NCBI GenBank assembly: GCA_015056865.1
Contig: SVFM01000008.1
Location: forward strand, 1-64,000
DNA length: 64,000 nucleotides
Source of the DNA: Lachnospiraceae bacterium
GTDB taxonomy: Bacteria > Bacillota > Clostridia > Lachnospirales > Lachnospiraceae
Reading direction: 5' to 3'
Positions 38,513 through 48,363 of this stretch are shown one piece after another (the stretch's first letter is position 1; each line of letters opens with the position of its first letter). The notes below the pieces were generated by a model that had not been told where the DNA came from, searched no databases, and worked only from the letters and a program-made list of their open reading frames with translations. Both the position numbers and the translations under genes were made by a program.

Positions 38513-40885
38513 CTATTTGAATGTCACAATGGTGACGCCGGCATCGCCTTCTCCGTGCTCGCCCAGGCGATATTCTTTTACGTATTTCAAACGCTTTAGG
38601 TGTCCGTGTACGGCGCTTCGAAGAGCGCCGGTTCCTTTACCGTGCACCACCCGCACACTGGAAAGACGGGCCAGATAGGCATCGTCTAAATATTTATCCA
38701 GAGCAGCGATGGCTTCGTCTGTTGTCTTACCCAGAAGATTGATCTCCGGAGAGATGGTCAGAGATTTACTCAGCTTCATCTTACCGGTGCCGCCGCCAAA
38801 GGAAGAGACAGCAGGTATCGTATCTTCCTTTATCAACACCAGGTCGGATACATTGACCTGAGAGCGGATAATGCCGCATTGTACAAACAAATTGCCTTTT
38901 GCATCCGGCAGGGTGCTGACGGTTCCCTTCAGGCCCATGGAAAGGATTTTCACGGTCTCTCCCTTTTTTATTTTTTTAGGATCCAGGGTTTTTTGTGGAG
39001 GCTCGGCCTTTTTCAGGCTGAGCTTTGTATTTTTCTCATCAATCTTACTTCTAAGATTCTGACGTTTCTTCTCCAACTCTCGGATGTCTGTGCCATTTTG
39101 AAGTTTCTGGAAATCTCGAATGGTTTCATCCGCCATATCCTTAGCTTCCTGCAAAATTTTTTTGGCTTGTTCGTTGGCTTCCCGGAGAATACGGTCTCTG
39201 GCAGTATCCAGCTTTTCATTTTTTGCTTTCAGCTGGCCTTCCAGAGTCTTGATACGCTCCTTGTACTGGGCAATCTCCCGGTGTTCTTTTTCAATAGTCA
39301 GTCGGCTGGCTTCCAGGTCTGCAATCACATCCTCAAAGCTTTCATCTTCCTTGCTGATCTGCTCCTTGGCGGCAGCAATGATCTCATCCGACAGCCCCAG
39401 TTTGGAAGAAATGGCAAAGGCGTTGCTCTTGCCGGGAATACCGATAAGCAAACGGTAAGTAGGCCGCAGGGTCTCCACGTTAAATTCGCAGCAGGCATTT
39501 TCCACAAAAGGCGTGGACAGGGCATAGAGCTTCAGCTCACTGTAATGGGTGGTGGCCATGGTCCGAATGCCCCGATCGTGCAAGTAATTTAAAATGGCGA
39601 TGGCCAGAGCGGCGCCTTCGGTAGGGTCGGTACCTGCACCCAGCTCATCAAACAGGCATAAAGAGTTTTCGTTGGCCTTTTCCAGAATATTGACAATGGT
39701 GGTCATGTGGGAGGAAAAGGTACTAAGGCTTTGTTCAATGCTCTGTTCATCCCCGATGTCTGCATAAACTTCTTCAAAAACAGAAAGTTGGGAACGATCC
39801 AGAGCAGGAATGTGAAGACCGGCCTGGCCCAGCAGGGTAAAGAGTCCCACTGTTTTTAAGGAAACGGTCTTACCGCCGGTGTTGGGGCCGGTAACAATGA
39901 GCAGATCAAAATCTCCGCCCAAATGGATATCGATAGGAACCACTTTCTTTTTATCCAACAGGGGATGCCTGCCCCCCCGGATATGGATATAGTGGTCAGT
40001 ATTAAAAATCGGTCTGGTGGCATTTTGCTCCATAGCCAGCTTGGCCTTGGCAAAAGCAAAATCCAGCCGCGTCATCATCTGTTGATTGGTACGAAGTTCC
40101 TCCGCGTGCTCTCCGGTCTGGGCACTTAAAGAGGCCAGGATGATCTCGATTTCTTCCTGTTCCTTCAGTGCCAGCTCCTTTAATTGGTTGTTCAGATTCA
40201 CAATGGCAGCAGGTTCAATAAAGAAGGTAGAGCCGGAAGAAGACTGGTCATGGATCATACCGGACACCTGACTTTTGTATTCGGCTTTTACCGGGATGCA
40301 GTAGCGGTTGTCCCGCATAGTGATCACTGCATCTTGCAAAAAGCTACGGTAAGAGCCAGTTACCATAGAGCTTAGCTGGGAATGGATCTTTTCCCCGGTG
40401 GCTTTGATCTGTCGGCGAATATTTTTTAATGTAGGGCTGGCATCATCCGCTATCTCTTCTTCAGACAAAATACATCTGTGAATTTCATTGGCGATCTGGG
40501 TCAAAGGGGTCAGCGCCTCAAAGCAGGGATCCAGACTATCCTCAGGAGTTTCTTCTTTCTCTTTTTTGCCGTAGGTTTTGATACGGCCTACGTTGTCAAG
40601 AAAAGCAGCAATCCGAAGAAGTTCCGGAGCTGACAGGCTGCTGCCGATCTCCAATGAGCGTATAGCAAAACCAAGCTCTTTGTTATTGCCAAAAGAAGTG
40701 CTTCCGCAACGAAACAGACGGGCCAGTGCGTCTGCCGTCTCTGTTTGCGCTATATTTATCTGATGGATATCCGTGCATGGAACCAACTCCTCGCAGAGTA
40801 TCTTGGCGGGCTGAGAGTCCGCTTTTTCTGCCAGAAGTGCAAGGATCTTATTATATTCTAATGTGCGTAGTACTTTTTCGTTCAT
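38513..40885 (-). CDS. mutS2: endonuclease MutS2
   Basis: MutS2 is a MutS homologue that in Gram-positives suppresses recombination and rescues collided ribosomes. Unlike MutS it lacks the mismatch-recognition domain. The 790-residue protein has the lever and clamp helices, Walker A GPNTGGKTVSLKT near residue 335, and CLFDELGAGTDPTEGAAL. A long coiled coil (EKEHREIAQYKERIKTLEGQLK) precedes a KOW-like segment and a C-terminal Smr nuclease domain (INLLGKTTDEAIAAL...RVVHGKGTGALR). A large palindromic element lies directly upstream. Confidence 0.96.
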   Translation of the reverse strand: MNEKVLRTLEYNKILALLAEKADSQPAKILCEELVPCTDIHQINIAQTETADALARLFRCGSTSFGNNKELGFAIRSLEIGSSLSAPELLRIAAFLDNVGRIKTYGKKEKEETPEDSLDPCFEALTPLTQIANEIHRCILSEEEIADDASPTLKNIRRQIKATGEKIHSQLSSMVTGSYRSFLQDAVITMRDNRYCIPVKAEYKSQVSGMIHDQSSSGSTFFIEPAAIVNLNNQLKELALKEQEEIEIILASLSAQTGEHAEELRTNQQMMTRLDFAFAKAKLAMEQNATRPIFNTDHYIHIRGGRHPLLDKKKVVPIDIHLGGDFDLLIVTGPNTGGKTVSLKTVGLFTLLGQAGLHIPALDRSQLSVFEEVYADIGDEQSIEQSLSTFSSHMTTIVNILEKANENSLCLFDELGAGTDPTEGAALAIAILNYLHDRGIRTMATTHYSELKLYALSTPFVENACCEFNVETLRPTYRLLIGIPGKSNAFAISSKLGLSDEIIAAAKEQISKEDESFEDVIADLEASRLTIEKEHREIAQYKERIKTLEGQLKAKNEKLDTARDRILREANEQAKKILQEAKDMADETIRDFQKLQNGTDIRELEKKRQNLRSKIDEKNTKLSLKKAEPPQKTLDPKKIKKGETVKILSMGLKGTVSTLPDAKGNLFVQCGIIRSQVNVSDLVLIKEDTIPAVSSFGGGTGKMKLSKSLTISPEINLLGKTTDEAIAALDKYLDDAYLARLSSVRVVHGKGTGALRSAVHGHLKRLKYVKEYRLGEHGEGDAGVTIVTFK

Positions 40886-40900
40886 GTGATACCTCAGTAA

Positions 40901-41108
40901 GAAAATAAAGTGGCGGGGAGTTTTTCTTCGGTCGGGGGTGTGTCCGGTAACAGGGCAGGGCTCTCAATGAAGGACCCTTGAAAGACGTCGGAATCGAGTC
41001 TAGTGTCCGCTACGTATTTCACGGAGCGAAAGCGCGTCCAAATGAGAGCCCTGCCCTGTTACCGGACACACCCCCGACCGAAGGAAAATTTCTCGCCGCC
41101 TTATTTTC
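40901..41108. repeat. palindromic element E1 (mutS2-murG gap)
   Basis: The outer arms span 40901-40966 and 41043-41108, of which 41 bp (40926-40966 with 41043-41083) pair perfectly. The 76-base core contains CCCTTGAAAGACG and TACGTATTTCACGGAG, with the hairpin GCGAAAGC (a GNRA loop). The core's GGAC...GTCC helix replaces GGC...GCC of the other two elements. The right arm includes the murG stop codon. It belongs to a family with E2 and E3. No transposase is present. Confidence 0.9.
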
Positions 41109-42171
41109 TTTTTATGGATTCCTCTATCAAAGAAACAATGGTCTCTATGGCGTTCTTCTGCTGGCTCCGGCGCATGTTGTCTACAAAGGACTGCCGGTTG
41201 CAGTAAAGCTCCTGTACCTTTTCTACAAGCAGATTTTCTGTCAGGTAATCTTCATCGATGACAATGGAAAAGCCCTGCGATTCAAAGGATCTGGCATTCA
41301 AAATTTGATCACCCCGGCTACTGGCTGCCGGCAAGGGGATCAGAATATTGGGCTTGTGTAACGCCAAAAGCTCGCAGATAGCGTTGGCCCCTGCCCGGGA
41401 GATCACGATGTCTGCCATTGCAAAGATATCTTTTAACTCTTCCTTCAAATATTCGAATTGCTTGTAACCTTCCACGTTCAACAAAAGATTGTCTATCTTG
41501 TCTTTGCCGCATAAATGAACCACCTGGAAGTCGTCCAGAAGTTTAGGCAGCGCCTGACGGACAGCTTTGTTTATCGCAGCAGCACCAGAGCTTCCGCCCA
41601 CTACCATAATAACGGGTTTATTCGCTGTAAAACCGCATAGATTCAGGGCGCTGATCCGGTTGCCCTGAGTCAGCTCCCCGCGGATAGGGGATCCTGTCAG
41701 AACTGCTTTGTCTGCAGGCAGACAGGACAGGGTCTCAGGGAAGTTGCAACAGACTTTCCGGGCCACAGGAATACAGAGCTTGTTGGCCAAGCCCGGGGTC
41801 ATGTCGGATTCATGAATAATGCAGGGGATTTTTTGAGAAGCGGCAGCCCGTACCACGGGTACACTGACAAAGCCCCCTTTGGAAAAGACAATATCCGGTT
41901 TCAGCTGTTTCAGTATTTTCTTGGCATCACTGTAACCTTTTAGAATTCGAAAAGGGTCCGTGAAATTCTTGGGGTCAAAATATCTGCGCAGCTTGCCGGT
42001 AGAGATTCCGTAATAGGGAATGTTAAAGTCTTCGATCAGACGTTTTTCAATGCCGTCGTAGGATCCGATGTAATGAATCTCGTACCCCAGCTCTTTCAGG
42101 CGGGGCAGCAGTGCTATGTTTGGCGTAACGTGTCCGGCAGTTCCGCCGCCGGTTAAGACAATCTTTTTCAA
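41101..42171 (-). CDS. murG: UDP-GlcNAc:undecaprenyl-pyrophosphoryl-MurNAc-pentapeptide transferase
   Basis: MurG adds GlcNAc to lipid I to make lipid II at the inner face of the membrane. The 356-residue protein has the N-terminal glycine loop VLTGGGTAGHVTPNIAL, the membrane-proximal GTGKLRRY-like region, a second GGSSGA loop (MVVGGSSGAAAINKAV) and the donor-binding ISRAGANAICELLALHKPNILIPLP. Translation begins at TTG, preceded by GGAGG. Its last codons lie inside palindromic element E1. Confidence 0.95.
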   Translation of the reverse strand: MKKIVLTGGGTAGHVTPNIALLPRLKELGYEIHYIGSYDGIEKRLIEDFNIPYYGISTGKLRRYFDPKNFTDPFRILKGYSDAKKILKQLKPDIVFSKGGFVSVPVVRAAASQKIPCIIHESDMTPGLANKLCIPVARKVCCNFPETLSCLPADKAVLTGSPIRGELTQGNRISALNLCGFTANKPVIMVVGGSSGAAAINKAVRQALPKLLDDFQVVHLCGKDKIDNLLLNVEGYKQFEYLKEELKDIFAMADIVISRAGANAICELLALHKPNILIPLPAASSRGDQILNARSFESQGFSIVIDEDYLTENLLVEKVQELYCNRQSFVDNMRRSQQKNAIETIVSLIEESIKRK

Positions 42172-42186
42172 AATTCCGGCCTCCGC

Positions 42187-42426
42187 TTATTTCTTCATAC
42201 TTTCCAATGCCCTTGCCAGCTGGTCCGGGCAAGAAGTGGATTTAAAGCCACACCGGATACCCTTCAGTCGGGAAATGGCATCATCTATTTTCATACCTTT
42301 TACCAGGCTGCTGATGCCTTGGAGATTGCCGTTGCAGCCACCGGTAAATTGGACAGATTTGATCATGTCGCCTTCTACTTCTATGTTAATTAATTGGGAA
42401 CATACGCCCTGGGTTTTATATATCAT
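42187..42426 (-). CDS. TSCPD domain protein (TIGR03905 type)
   Basis: This 79-residue protein matches the TIGR03905 TSCPD family: MIYKTQGVCSQLINIEVEGD, FTGGCNGNLQGISSLVKG and the diagnostic GFKSTSCPDQLARALE. Four conserved cysteines suggest metal binding. The function is unknown; the same motif occurs at the end of some ribonucleotide reductases. The track start at 42543 lies far upstream. The ATG at 42426 with GGAGGTG upstream is preferred. It lies 15 bases before murG. Confidence 0.85.
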   Translation of the reverse strand: MIYKTQGVCSQLINIEVEGDMIKSVQFTGGCNGNLQGISSLVKGMKIDDAISRLKGIRCGFKSTSCPDQLARALESMKK

Positions 42427-42564
42427 GACAAGCACCTCCGTAAGGATTATAGCAGAAAAAGGCATGATATGCCAGTATTTTGCGATGAAAATATATTGAG
42501 AACCAAACTTTTCATCCATATAATGTATGTTATCCGGACACAAAGTTGCAAAAGGAAAGGCGGG

Positions 42565-43227
42565 ATGAATATGTTTCAGGTTTTTGCGAAGGAAGTATGG
42601 GCGTCAGTGGGAATGTTTGCCGCCATGGTGTTAAGTATTCTCAGTAGAATTATTATATGGATAATCTATCAGAATATGATAAAAGAAACAGACAATATGT
42701 CTGCTACAAAAAATAAGGTGCTCAAGCAATGTAAGCTAAAATTTGCAAATTGTTATCAGCTGAATCGGGGTGTGGCCAACGTGCCGGTATTTGTGGATAA
42801 GTTCCTGAATAAACTGTCTCTGGGTCCTATATCTTTGCAGACCATGTATCATCTGTCGGGACAGCTTATGCTGTTGGGGGTCTTTTTTGCGGGCGTGGGA
42901 GTATGTAGAAGTATCATTGCAGGCAGATCTTTTGGGGACCTGCTGCCTTATTATATTGTCAGCTTCTTAGGATTATATGTCTATTTCTCGGTGTCTGCCA
43001 TAACAGATATCAAAGAAAAAAGGCGGGTTTTGAAAACCAGCCTGGTGGATTATTTGGAAAATCATATGGTAAATAAACTGGGCGGCGTGGAACGGGATCT
43101 GGCCATTGTAGCGCCACCCATATCATCGGATGCTGCAAAGGATAGGAGTTTTAGGCAGCAACAGACGTCCTTTGGTAAATCCGAAGAAAAAGAGTTGGAG
43201 GAACTGTTAAAGGAATTTTTAACCTAA
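42565..43227 (+). CDS. membrane protein of unknown function
   Basis: I do not recognise this 220-residue protein. It has one N-terminal membrane segment (VGMFAAMVLSILSRIIIWIIY), a basic stretch, and then two more near residues 95-145 (LMLLGVFFAGVGVC and YYIVSFLGLYVYFSV). The tail is hydrophilic and ends in a glutamate-rich helix. The annotated start is the ATG at 42565 preceded by AAAGGCGGG; the ATG two codons on is also possible. It is convergent with trpA, and the coding ends overlap by nine bases. Confidence 0.6.
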   Translation: MNMFQVFAKEVWASVGMFAAMVLSILSRIIIWIIYQNMIKETDNMSATKNKVLKQCKLKFANCYQLNRGVANVPVFVDKFLNKLSLGPISLQTMYHLSGQLMLLGVFFAGVGVCRSIIAGRSFGDLLPYYIVSFLGLYVYFSVSAITDIKEKRRVLKTSLVDYLENHMVNKLGGVERDLAIVAPPISSDAAKDRSFRQQQTSFGKSEEKELEELLKEFLT

Positions 43228-43989
43228 TAAGGTTTTTATGGTCTGTATATAAGTACCAATATGGTCGGGTGCATCCTCGCCGTATTTTTCCAAAAGCTCT
43301 ACAAAAGCAGAAACCGCAATCACGCCATCGCAACAGGCTGCCATTTCAGCTACCTGTTCAGGAGTGGCGGTATCATAGCTGATAGCGCAGGGAATATTGG
43401 TACTGCGGCGGATGATCTCTGTGATGTGGGCCGGATCCGTCTTGATCTGGCTGTTTGTATCGGGTACAGCCGGGCCGGGGGTCATATAGAGAAAGCCTTC
43501 TGCCGCCTCTGCGATCATGGAGATTCTTTTTTCTGTGGAGGGAGCGATCATGGAGATCAGATCCACACCATATTTGCGGCAGGCGGGAAGAAATTCCTCC
43601 TTTTCCTCAAAGGGCAGGTCAGGCAGGATCAGCCCGTCAATCTCGGCCTCTTTGCAGGCGGCGAGAAACCGTTCTGCTCCGTAGGAAAACACCACGTTGG
43701 AGTAGGTGGTAAACACAAGAGGAATTTGCACAGTGCTGCGCAGTTCCTTTACAAAGTCAAAAATTTTGTCGGTGGTCACACCGCCCTGCAGGGCGCGGAT
43801 GCTTGCCTGTTGGATCACAGGACCTTCTGCGGTGGGATCTGAAAAAGGAATGCCAAGCTGGATCAGGTCAGCGCCGTTTTCGGCAGCAGCCCGAACAGCG
43901 GCAGCAGTGGTCCCAAGGTCAGGGTCGCCGCAGGTAATAAAGGCGATGAAGGCCTTGCCGTCTTCAAATGCAGATAAAATCTTACTCAT
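43219..43989 (-). CDS. trpA: tryptophan synthase alpha subunit
   Basis: TrpA cleaves indole-3-glycerol phosphate to indole and passes it to TrpB. The 256-residue TIM barrel has the catalytic Glu in [22 protein letters not shown], the Asp in [14 protein letters not shown] and the late [13 protein letters not shown] use the ATG at 43989, with GGGGAGG upstream, which overlaps the trpB stop by eight bases. No other trp genes are present, so this is a trpBA-only operon, controlled by the T-box upstream of trpB. Confidence 0.95.
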   Translation of the reverse strand: MSKILSAFEDGKAFIAFITCGDPDLGTTAAAVRAAAENGADLIQLGIPFSDPTAEGPVIQQASIRALQGGVTTDKIFDFVKELRSTVQIPLVFTTYSNVVFSYGAERFLAACKEAEIDGLILPDLPFEEKEEFLPACRKYGVDLISMIAPSTEKRISMIAEAAEGFLYMTPGPAVPDTNSQIKTDPAHITEIIRRSTNIPCAISYDTATPEQVAEMAACCDGVIAVSAFVELLEKYGEDAPDHIGTYIQTIKTLLG

Positions 43990-45172
43990 GGATATCCTCC
44001 CCTCTGTATCTGGCAATGGCAGCGCAGTCTTTGTCGCCTCTGCCGGAAACGGTAATTACAATGATTTGATCTTTTTGCATGGTGGGAGCAAGCTTCAGGG
44101 CATGGGCCACAGCATGAGCTGACTCAATGGCCGGAATAATGCCTTCTGTCTTGGCCAGATACTCAAAAGCGCATACGGCTTCCTCGTCGGTCACAGGTAC
44201 ATACTGTGCCCGGCCTATGTCATAGAGATAGGCATGTTCGGGACCCACACCGGGATAGTCCAGGCCGGCGGAAATAGAGTATACCGGTGCAATCTGGCCG
44301 TATTGGTCTTGACAGAAGTAGGATTTCATACCATGGAAGATACCAACTTTGCCGGTGGAAATGGTTGCCGCAGTTTCGAAAGTGTCTATGCCTCTGCCTG
44401 CAGCCTCGCAGCCGATCAGCTGCACATCTTTGTCCTCAATAAAATGATAAAAACTGCCGATGGCGTTGGAACCGCCGCCCACACAGGCCAAAACAGCATC
44501 GGGAAGCCGGCCTTCTTTTTGTAGGATCTGTTCCTTGATCTCTTTGGAAATGACGGCCTGAAAATCTCGTACAATGGTGGGGAAAGGATGAGGGCCCATG
44601 ACAGAACCCAGGCAGTAGTGGGTGTCATGAATACGGGTGCTCCATTCCCGCATAGCTTCTGAAACAGCATCTTTTAAGGTTGCCGTACCGCTTTTCACAG
44701 GGATGACCTGGGCGCCCAAAAGGCGCATGCGGTAAACATTGAGTGCTTGCCTAATGGTATCCTCCTCGCCCATAAAAACCACACATTCCATGCCCATCAA
44801 TGCAGCCGCGGTGGCAGTGGCAACACCATGTTGTCCAGCTCCTGTCTCTGCGATCAGGCGGGTCTTTCCCATTTTTTTGGCAAGCAGAGCCTGCCCCAGT
44901 ACATTGTTGATCTTGTGTGCACCGGTGTGGTTTAAGTCCTCGCGTTTGAGGTAAATTTTGGCGCCACCCAGATCCTTTGACATTTTCTCGGCAAAGTAAA
45001 GGCGGGAAGGCCTTCCTGCGTATTCGTTAAAAAGCTCTGAGAGCTCACGGTTAAACCCGGGATCGTTTTTATAATAGTTGTAGGCTTCCTCCAACTCGAG
45101 GATTGCATTCATGAGAGATTCGGGTATGTATTGTCCGCCGTGAATGCCGAAACGGCCGTTGGGATTGGTCAT
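43982..45172 (-). CDS. trpB: tryptophan synthase beta subunit
   Basis: TrpB condenses indole with serine to form tryptophan, using pyridoxal phosphate. The 396-residue length is exactly typical. The PLP-binding lysine is in [48 protein letters not shown], and the glycine-rich phosphate loop is [10 protein letters not shown]. The start at 45172 is preceded by AAAGGAAA. The track start at 45367 runs back into the T-box leader and is rejected. The gene is first in the trpBA operon. Confidence 0.97.
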   Translation of the reverse strand: MTNPNGRFGIHGGQYIPESLMNAILELEEAYNYYKNDPGFNRELSELFNEYAGRPSRLYFAEKMSKDLGGAKIYLKREDLNHTGAHKINNVLGQALLAKKMGKTRLIAETGAGQHGVATATAAALMGMECVVFMGEEDTIRQALNVYRMRLLGAQVIPVKSGTATLKDAVSEAMREWSTRIHDTHYCLGSVMGPHPFPTIVRDFQAVISKEIKEQILQKEGRLPDAVLACVGGGSNAIGSFYHFIEDKDVQLIGCEAAGRGIDTFETAATISTGKVGIFHGMKSYFCQDQYGQIAPVYSISAGLDYPGVGPEHAYLYDIGRAQYVPVTDEEAVCAFEYLAKTEGIIPAIESAHAVAHALKLAPTMQKDQIIVITVSGRGDKDCAAIARYRGEDIHE

Positions 45173-45235
45173 GACGATTTTTCCTTTCTTTGTGTGATTT
45201 TCCAGCGCCTGTAAAAAGTCTTCTGCCAGAAATAA

Positions 45236-45530
45236 AAATGTCCTTGACAGAAAGATTGTTTCTGTCAAGGACGAATAAATTATCCGCGGTGCCACCTTGA
45301 ATTCATGGGCAAGCCCATGCGCTTTAGCAGGATACTGATATACCCCCGGCAACTGACGTATGCCCACACGTTGCAGAATACTCTGTGATATTTCACATTT
45401 GACTGCACCCTCAGCGGTCCATTTGACAACTTGTTTCTTGTCCGGTTCTCAGCATCCCGGGCTCTCTGTGTAGGCATCATTGCCGTTATCTCCGCGTCAA
45501 CGGTTTGATCTGTTGAATTTTGTTGCATTG
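45236..45530 (-). promoter_or_regulatory. tryptophan T-box leader
   Basis: On the minus strand the conserved T-box sequence GGTGGCACCGCGGA is followed by a terminator hairpin TCCTTGACAGAAA/TTTCTGTCAAGGA and ATTTTTATTT. The specifier candidate TGG (45419-45421) lies in stem I before ACCGCTGAGGGTGCAG. Uncharged tRNA-Trp would stabilise the antiterminator and switch on trpBA. Confidence 0.93.
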
Positions 45531-45579
45531 TAACATTATTTTATGACTGTTGTCAAGAGAATTTTTACCACCCGGCGAC

Positions 45580-45608
45580 TTGATTTTACTACACATCTTT
45601 GTTACACT
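45580..45608 (+). promoter_or_regulatory. candidate pgi promoter upstream of E2
   Basis: TTGATT, a 17-base spacer and TACACT lie just before element E2. If used, the whole palindrome would be in the pgi 5' leader. Confidence 0.5.
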
Positions 45609-45620
45609 TATAAGCGGTTA

Positions 45621-45825
45621 CAGGCGTTTGAAAAATCAGGCTGGCCGGGGTGCAGGGATCTAACAGGGCGTCGATAGGCCCTTGAAAAACACCGGCACTT
45701 GATTTTCTCAAGCAATGTGCGTCGAGAAAATCTTAGTACCGTTGTGTTTTTCGCGGAGTGAAAACGTGCCTGAGACGCCCTGTTAGATCCCTGCACCCCG
45801 GCTAACCTGATTTTTCGAACACCTG
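45621..45825. repeat. palindromic element E2 (before pgi)
   Basis: Arms 45621-45672 and 45774-45825 pair over 52 positions; 29 of these (45644-45672 with 45774-45802) are perfect. The 101-base core has GGCCCTTGAAAAAC...GTTTTTCGCGG, a helix GATTTTCTC/GAGAAAATC and the hairpin GTGAAAAC with a GAAA loop. GT/AC replaces GC/GC of E1 and E3, a compensatory change. The element lies between the divergent trp leader and pgi. Confidence 0.9.
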
Positions 45826-45858
45826 GCAATGGTTTATTTAGTAGAGAGGAGCAAATAT

Positions 45859-47208
45859 ATGAGTGCAAAAGTAACATTTGACTATTCAAAAGCAGGCGCT
45901 TTTATTTCCGCATCTGAAGTGGAGAAGATGAAAAAGATTGCGTTGGACGCGAAGGATGTATTGGTTGGTAGAAGCGGTGACGGCAGTGATTATCTGGGAT
46001 GGATTGATCTGCCCGTAGATTATGATAAAGAGGAATTTGACAGGATCAAAAAGGCAGCACAGAAGATTACCCAGGACAGCGAGGTGCTGGTAGTCATCGG
46101 TATTGGAGGATCCTATCTGGGAGCCAGAGCCACCATTGAATTTTTGGGGCACAGCTTTTACAATGTGCTGGATCCCAGTGTCCGTAAGACACCGGAAATC
46201 TATTATGCGGGAAATTCCATCAGCACGACTTATTTGAAGGACCTGATCCAGGTGATCGGTGACAGAGATTTTTCTGTGAATGTGATTTCTAAGTCCGGTA
46301 CCACAACGGAGCCGGCTATTGCGTTCCGTATCTTTAAGGAGTTGCTTGAAAAGAAGTATGGCAAGGCAGAAGCGGCAAAGCGTATTTATGCCACCACTGA
46401 CAAGGCCCGTGGGGCGCTGAAGAAGCTGGCTGACGAGGAGGGGTATGAGACTTTTGTAGTACCGGATGATGTGGGCGGCAGATACTCTGTGCTCACTGCA
46501 GTAGGATTATTGCCTATTGCAGTCAGCGGTGCAGACATCGATCAGCTGATGGCAGGTGCGACAAGTGCCAGAAAGCGTTGTCTGGAGAGTTCTTTTGAGG
46601 AAAATGATGCCCTGCAGTACGCAGCTTTGCGTAATATACTGATGCGCAAGGGCAAATCTGTGGAGATTCTGGCCAATTATGAGCCTCGTGTACACTACGT
46701 GTCTGAGTGGTGGAAGCAGCTTTACGGGGAGAGCGAGGGCAAAGACCAGAAGGGTATCTTCCCCGCCAGTGTGGATCTGACAACAGATCTGCATTCCATG
46801 GGTCAGTTTATTCAGGATGGCGCCAGGATTTTGTTTGAGACCGTTATTGAGATTGAAAATTGCGATGAAGAGCTAATCATCGGTGAAGAGCCTGTAGATT
46901 TGGATGGTCTGAACTACTTGGCCGGCCAGAACCTGGATTTTGTCAACAAGAGTGCTATGAATGGTACGATTCTGGCACATACCGACGGGCAGGTACCCAA
47001 TTTTATGGTGAAGATTCCCAAGGCCAATGAGTTTTATTTGGGTGAGTTGTTCTACTTCTTTGAGTTTGCATGTGGTGTCAGCGGCTATATCAATGGGGTA
47101 AATCCTTTTGACCAGCCCGGTGTGGAGAGTTACAAGAAGAACATGTTTGCACTCCTTGGCAAGCCCGGCTATGAGGCTCAGAGAGCGGAATTAATGAAAA
47201 GGCTGTAA
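45859..47208 (+). CDS. pgi: glucose-6-phosphate isomerase
   Basis: Pgi interconverts glucose-6-phosphate and fructose-6-phosphate in glycolysis. The 449-residue protein is the short bacterial type. It has [38 protein letters not shown] and the catalytic region [11 protein letters not shown]-like stretch ending [19 protein letters not shown]. The ATG at 45859 has AGAGGAG upstream; the track start at 45829 has no such site. A strong hairpin follows the gene. Element E2 lies immediately upstream. Confidence 0.96.
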   Translation: MSAKVTFDYSKAGAFISASEVEKMKKIALDAKDVLVGRSGDGSDYLGWIDLPVDYDKEEFDRIKKAAQKITQDSEVLVVIGIGGSYLGARATIEFLGHSFYNVLDPSVRKTPEIYYAGNSISTTYLKDLIQVIGDRDFSVNVISKSGTTTEPAIAFRIFKELLEKKYGKAEAAKRIYATTDKARGALKKLADEEGYETFVVPDDVGGRYSVLTAVGLLPIAVSGADIDQLMAGATSARKRCLESSFEENDALQYAALRNILMRKGKSVEILANYEPRVHYVSEWWKQLYGESEGKDQKGIFPASVDLTTDLHSMGQFIQDGARILFETVIEIENCDEELIIGEEPVDLDGLNYLAGQNLDFVNKSAMNGTILAHTDGQVPNFMVKIPKANEFYLGELFYFFEFACGVSGYINGVNPFDQPGVESYKKNMFALLGKPGYEAQRAELMKRL

Positions 47209-47225
47209 TAACGGATAAAATGTTT

Positions 47226-47253
47226 CAGGGGCTGGTCTGCGGACCGGCCCCTG
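47226..47253. terminator. terminator between pgi and AraC gene
   Basis: CAGGGGCTGGTC and GACCGGCCCCTG form a 12-bp stem with one wobble, between two convergent genes, and can serve both. Confidence 0.75.
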
Positions 47254-47259
47254 CTTGTT

Positions 47260-48132
47260 CTAATTGGATTTTCGGTATTGGCTGGGAGATTGCTTTTTTA
47301 GTTCTTTAAAGGTTTTGGCAAAGTAGGCGCTGTTGGAAAAACCGGTCTGCAGAGCAATCTCAGTGATGGAAAGATCTGTGGTGCGCAGCAGTTTTTCCGC
47401 CATGCGGATGCGATGATCCATCAAATATTCAAAAGGTGTTCTTTGTATACAGTTCTGAAAGCAACGCAGACACTCCCGCCTGCTGATGAAGGCGGCATCA
47501 GCGATTTGATCCAGAGAGAGTTTTTCAGGATAATGATCATGGATAAAGGCAAGCATCAGCTGGATACGCTCCTGGCTTGCTGGTTTTATGGGTTTGGCGC
47601 TATTATCTAATTCCTGTAGCTCTTTGATCAAAAGCAGCCAGATGTCTGAAAAAATATTTCGGGTGTGAAATTCGCTGTATTCTTTCTCTTGCGCTTCGGC
47701 AGCCCGGCGCAACTGTTGCAGGATATTTTGTTGTGTTTCGTTTTCTCCGCAAAAGGAGACTAGTTCAAATTTTTTGTTTTTCAGAACCGGCGCTAAATAT
47801 TTGCTGTCGAAAATACTTCTGTAGTGACTGCCAAGCAACATGGGATGAAACAAATGAGAGTCCCAAAAGGCTCCTGTCTTGGCATCGGCGGGCTCCATGG
47901 TATGTAAAATGTTGGAATTAATAAAAAAACCCTGGTTTTCTTGAAAAATGTAACTTTGTCCAGGCAAGGTTACACGAAGGTTTCCCCGAAGAACATAGCT
48001 GAACTCCACTTCCTCATGCCAGTGCCAGGGTACGGAGGTTTCTCTTCCGTCCACCTTTCTGTATACATAAGGATATTGGGCGGATATGCCAGCCACCTCT
48101 TCCATGTTGTTGTTTTGAATGTTCAGTTTCAT
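47260..48132 (-). CDS. AraC-family transcriptional regulator
   Basis: This 290-residue regulator has an N-terminal cupin sensor (SVPWHWHEEVEFSYVLRGNLRVTLPGQSYIFQENQGFFINSNILHTM). A C-terminal double helix-turn-helix follows (LSLDQIADAAFISRRECLRCFQNCIQRTPFEYLMDHRIRMAEKLLRTTDLSITEIALQTGFSNSAYFAKTFKE). The HWHEEVE and LHTME-type cupin signatures suggest sugar sensing. I use the ATG at 48132 with GGAGG at seven bases. It is divergent from the small membrane peptide gene; targets are unknown. Confidence 0.92.
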   Translation of the reverse strand: MKLNIQNNNMEEVAGISAQYPYVYRKVDGRETSVPWHWHEEVEFSYVLRGNLRVTLPGQSYIFQENQGFFINSNILHTMEPADAKTGAFWDSHLFHPMLLGSHYRSIFDSKYLAPVLKNKKFELVSFCGENETQQNILQQLRRAAEAQEKEYSEFHTRNIFSDIWLLLIKELQELDNSAKPIKPASQERIQLMLAFIHDHYPEKLSLDQIADAAFISRRECLRCFQNCIQRTPFEYLMDHRIRMAEKLLRTTDLSITEIALQTGFSNSAYFAKTFKELKKQSPSQYRKSN

Positions 48133-48267
48133 TGCGCGGCCTCCATTGCAATATACGGCCATATAATTATAATAGAAGGCATTAAAAGTATATTTTATTG
48201 TTTCTCATTGCGTTATTATTATAGTACAAAGAGAAACAAAAGTAAACACAAAAAGGAGGTAGTTCAT

Positions 48268-48345
48268 ATGTTGATAGTATTTTTAAGTTTGTTTACAGCA
48301 GCACTTTTGGGTCTGGGCCTCTTTGAGGGAAGACTGCAGAACTAA
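48268..48345 (+). CDS. 25-residue membrane peptide
   Basis: The ORF encodes MLIVFLSLFTAALLGLGLFEG plus RLQN, one hydrophobic helix with a short charged C-terminus. It has a strong AAAGGAGGT ribosome site at correct spacing and is followed by its own intrinsic terminator. The ORF track merges it into a longer frame that starts at 47941 inside the divergent AraC gene. I do not recognise the peptide. It could be a small membrane regulator or a toxin-like peptide; no antisense RNA was identified. Confidence 0.6.
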   Translation: MLIVFLSLFTAALLGLGLFEGRLQN

Positions 48346-48363
48346 TAACGACATGGTAAAGAG

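Noticed and set aside
45173-45367. N-terminal extension of trpB from the ORF track
   Set aside because: The extra residues overlap the T-box and are absent from TrpB proteins; the start at 45172 gives the normal length.
45280-45528. Minus-strand 82-residue ORF upstream of trpB
   Set aside because: It lies in the T-box leader, which is structured RNA.
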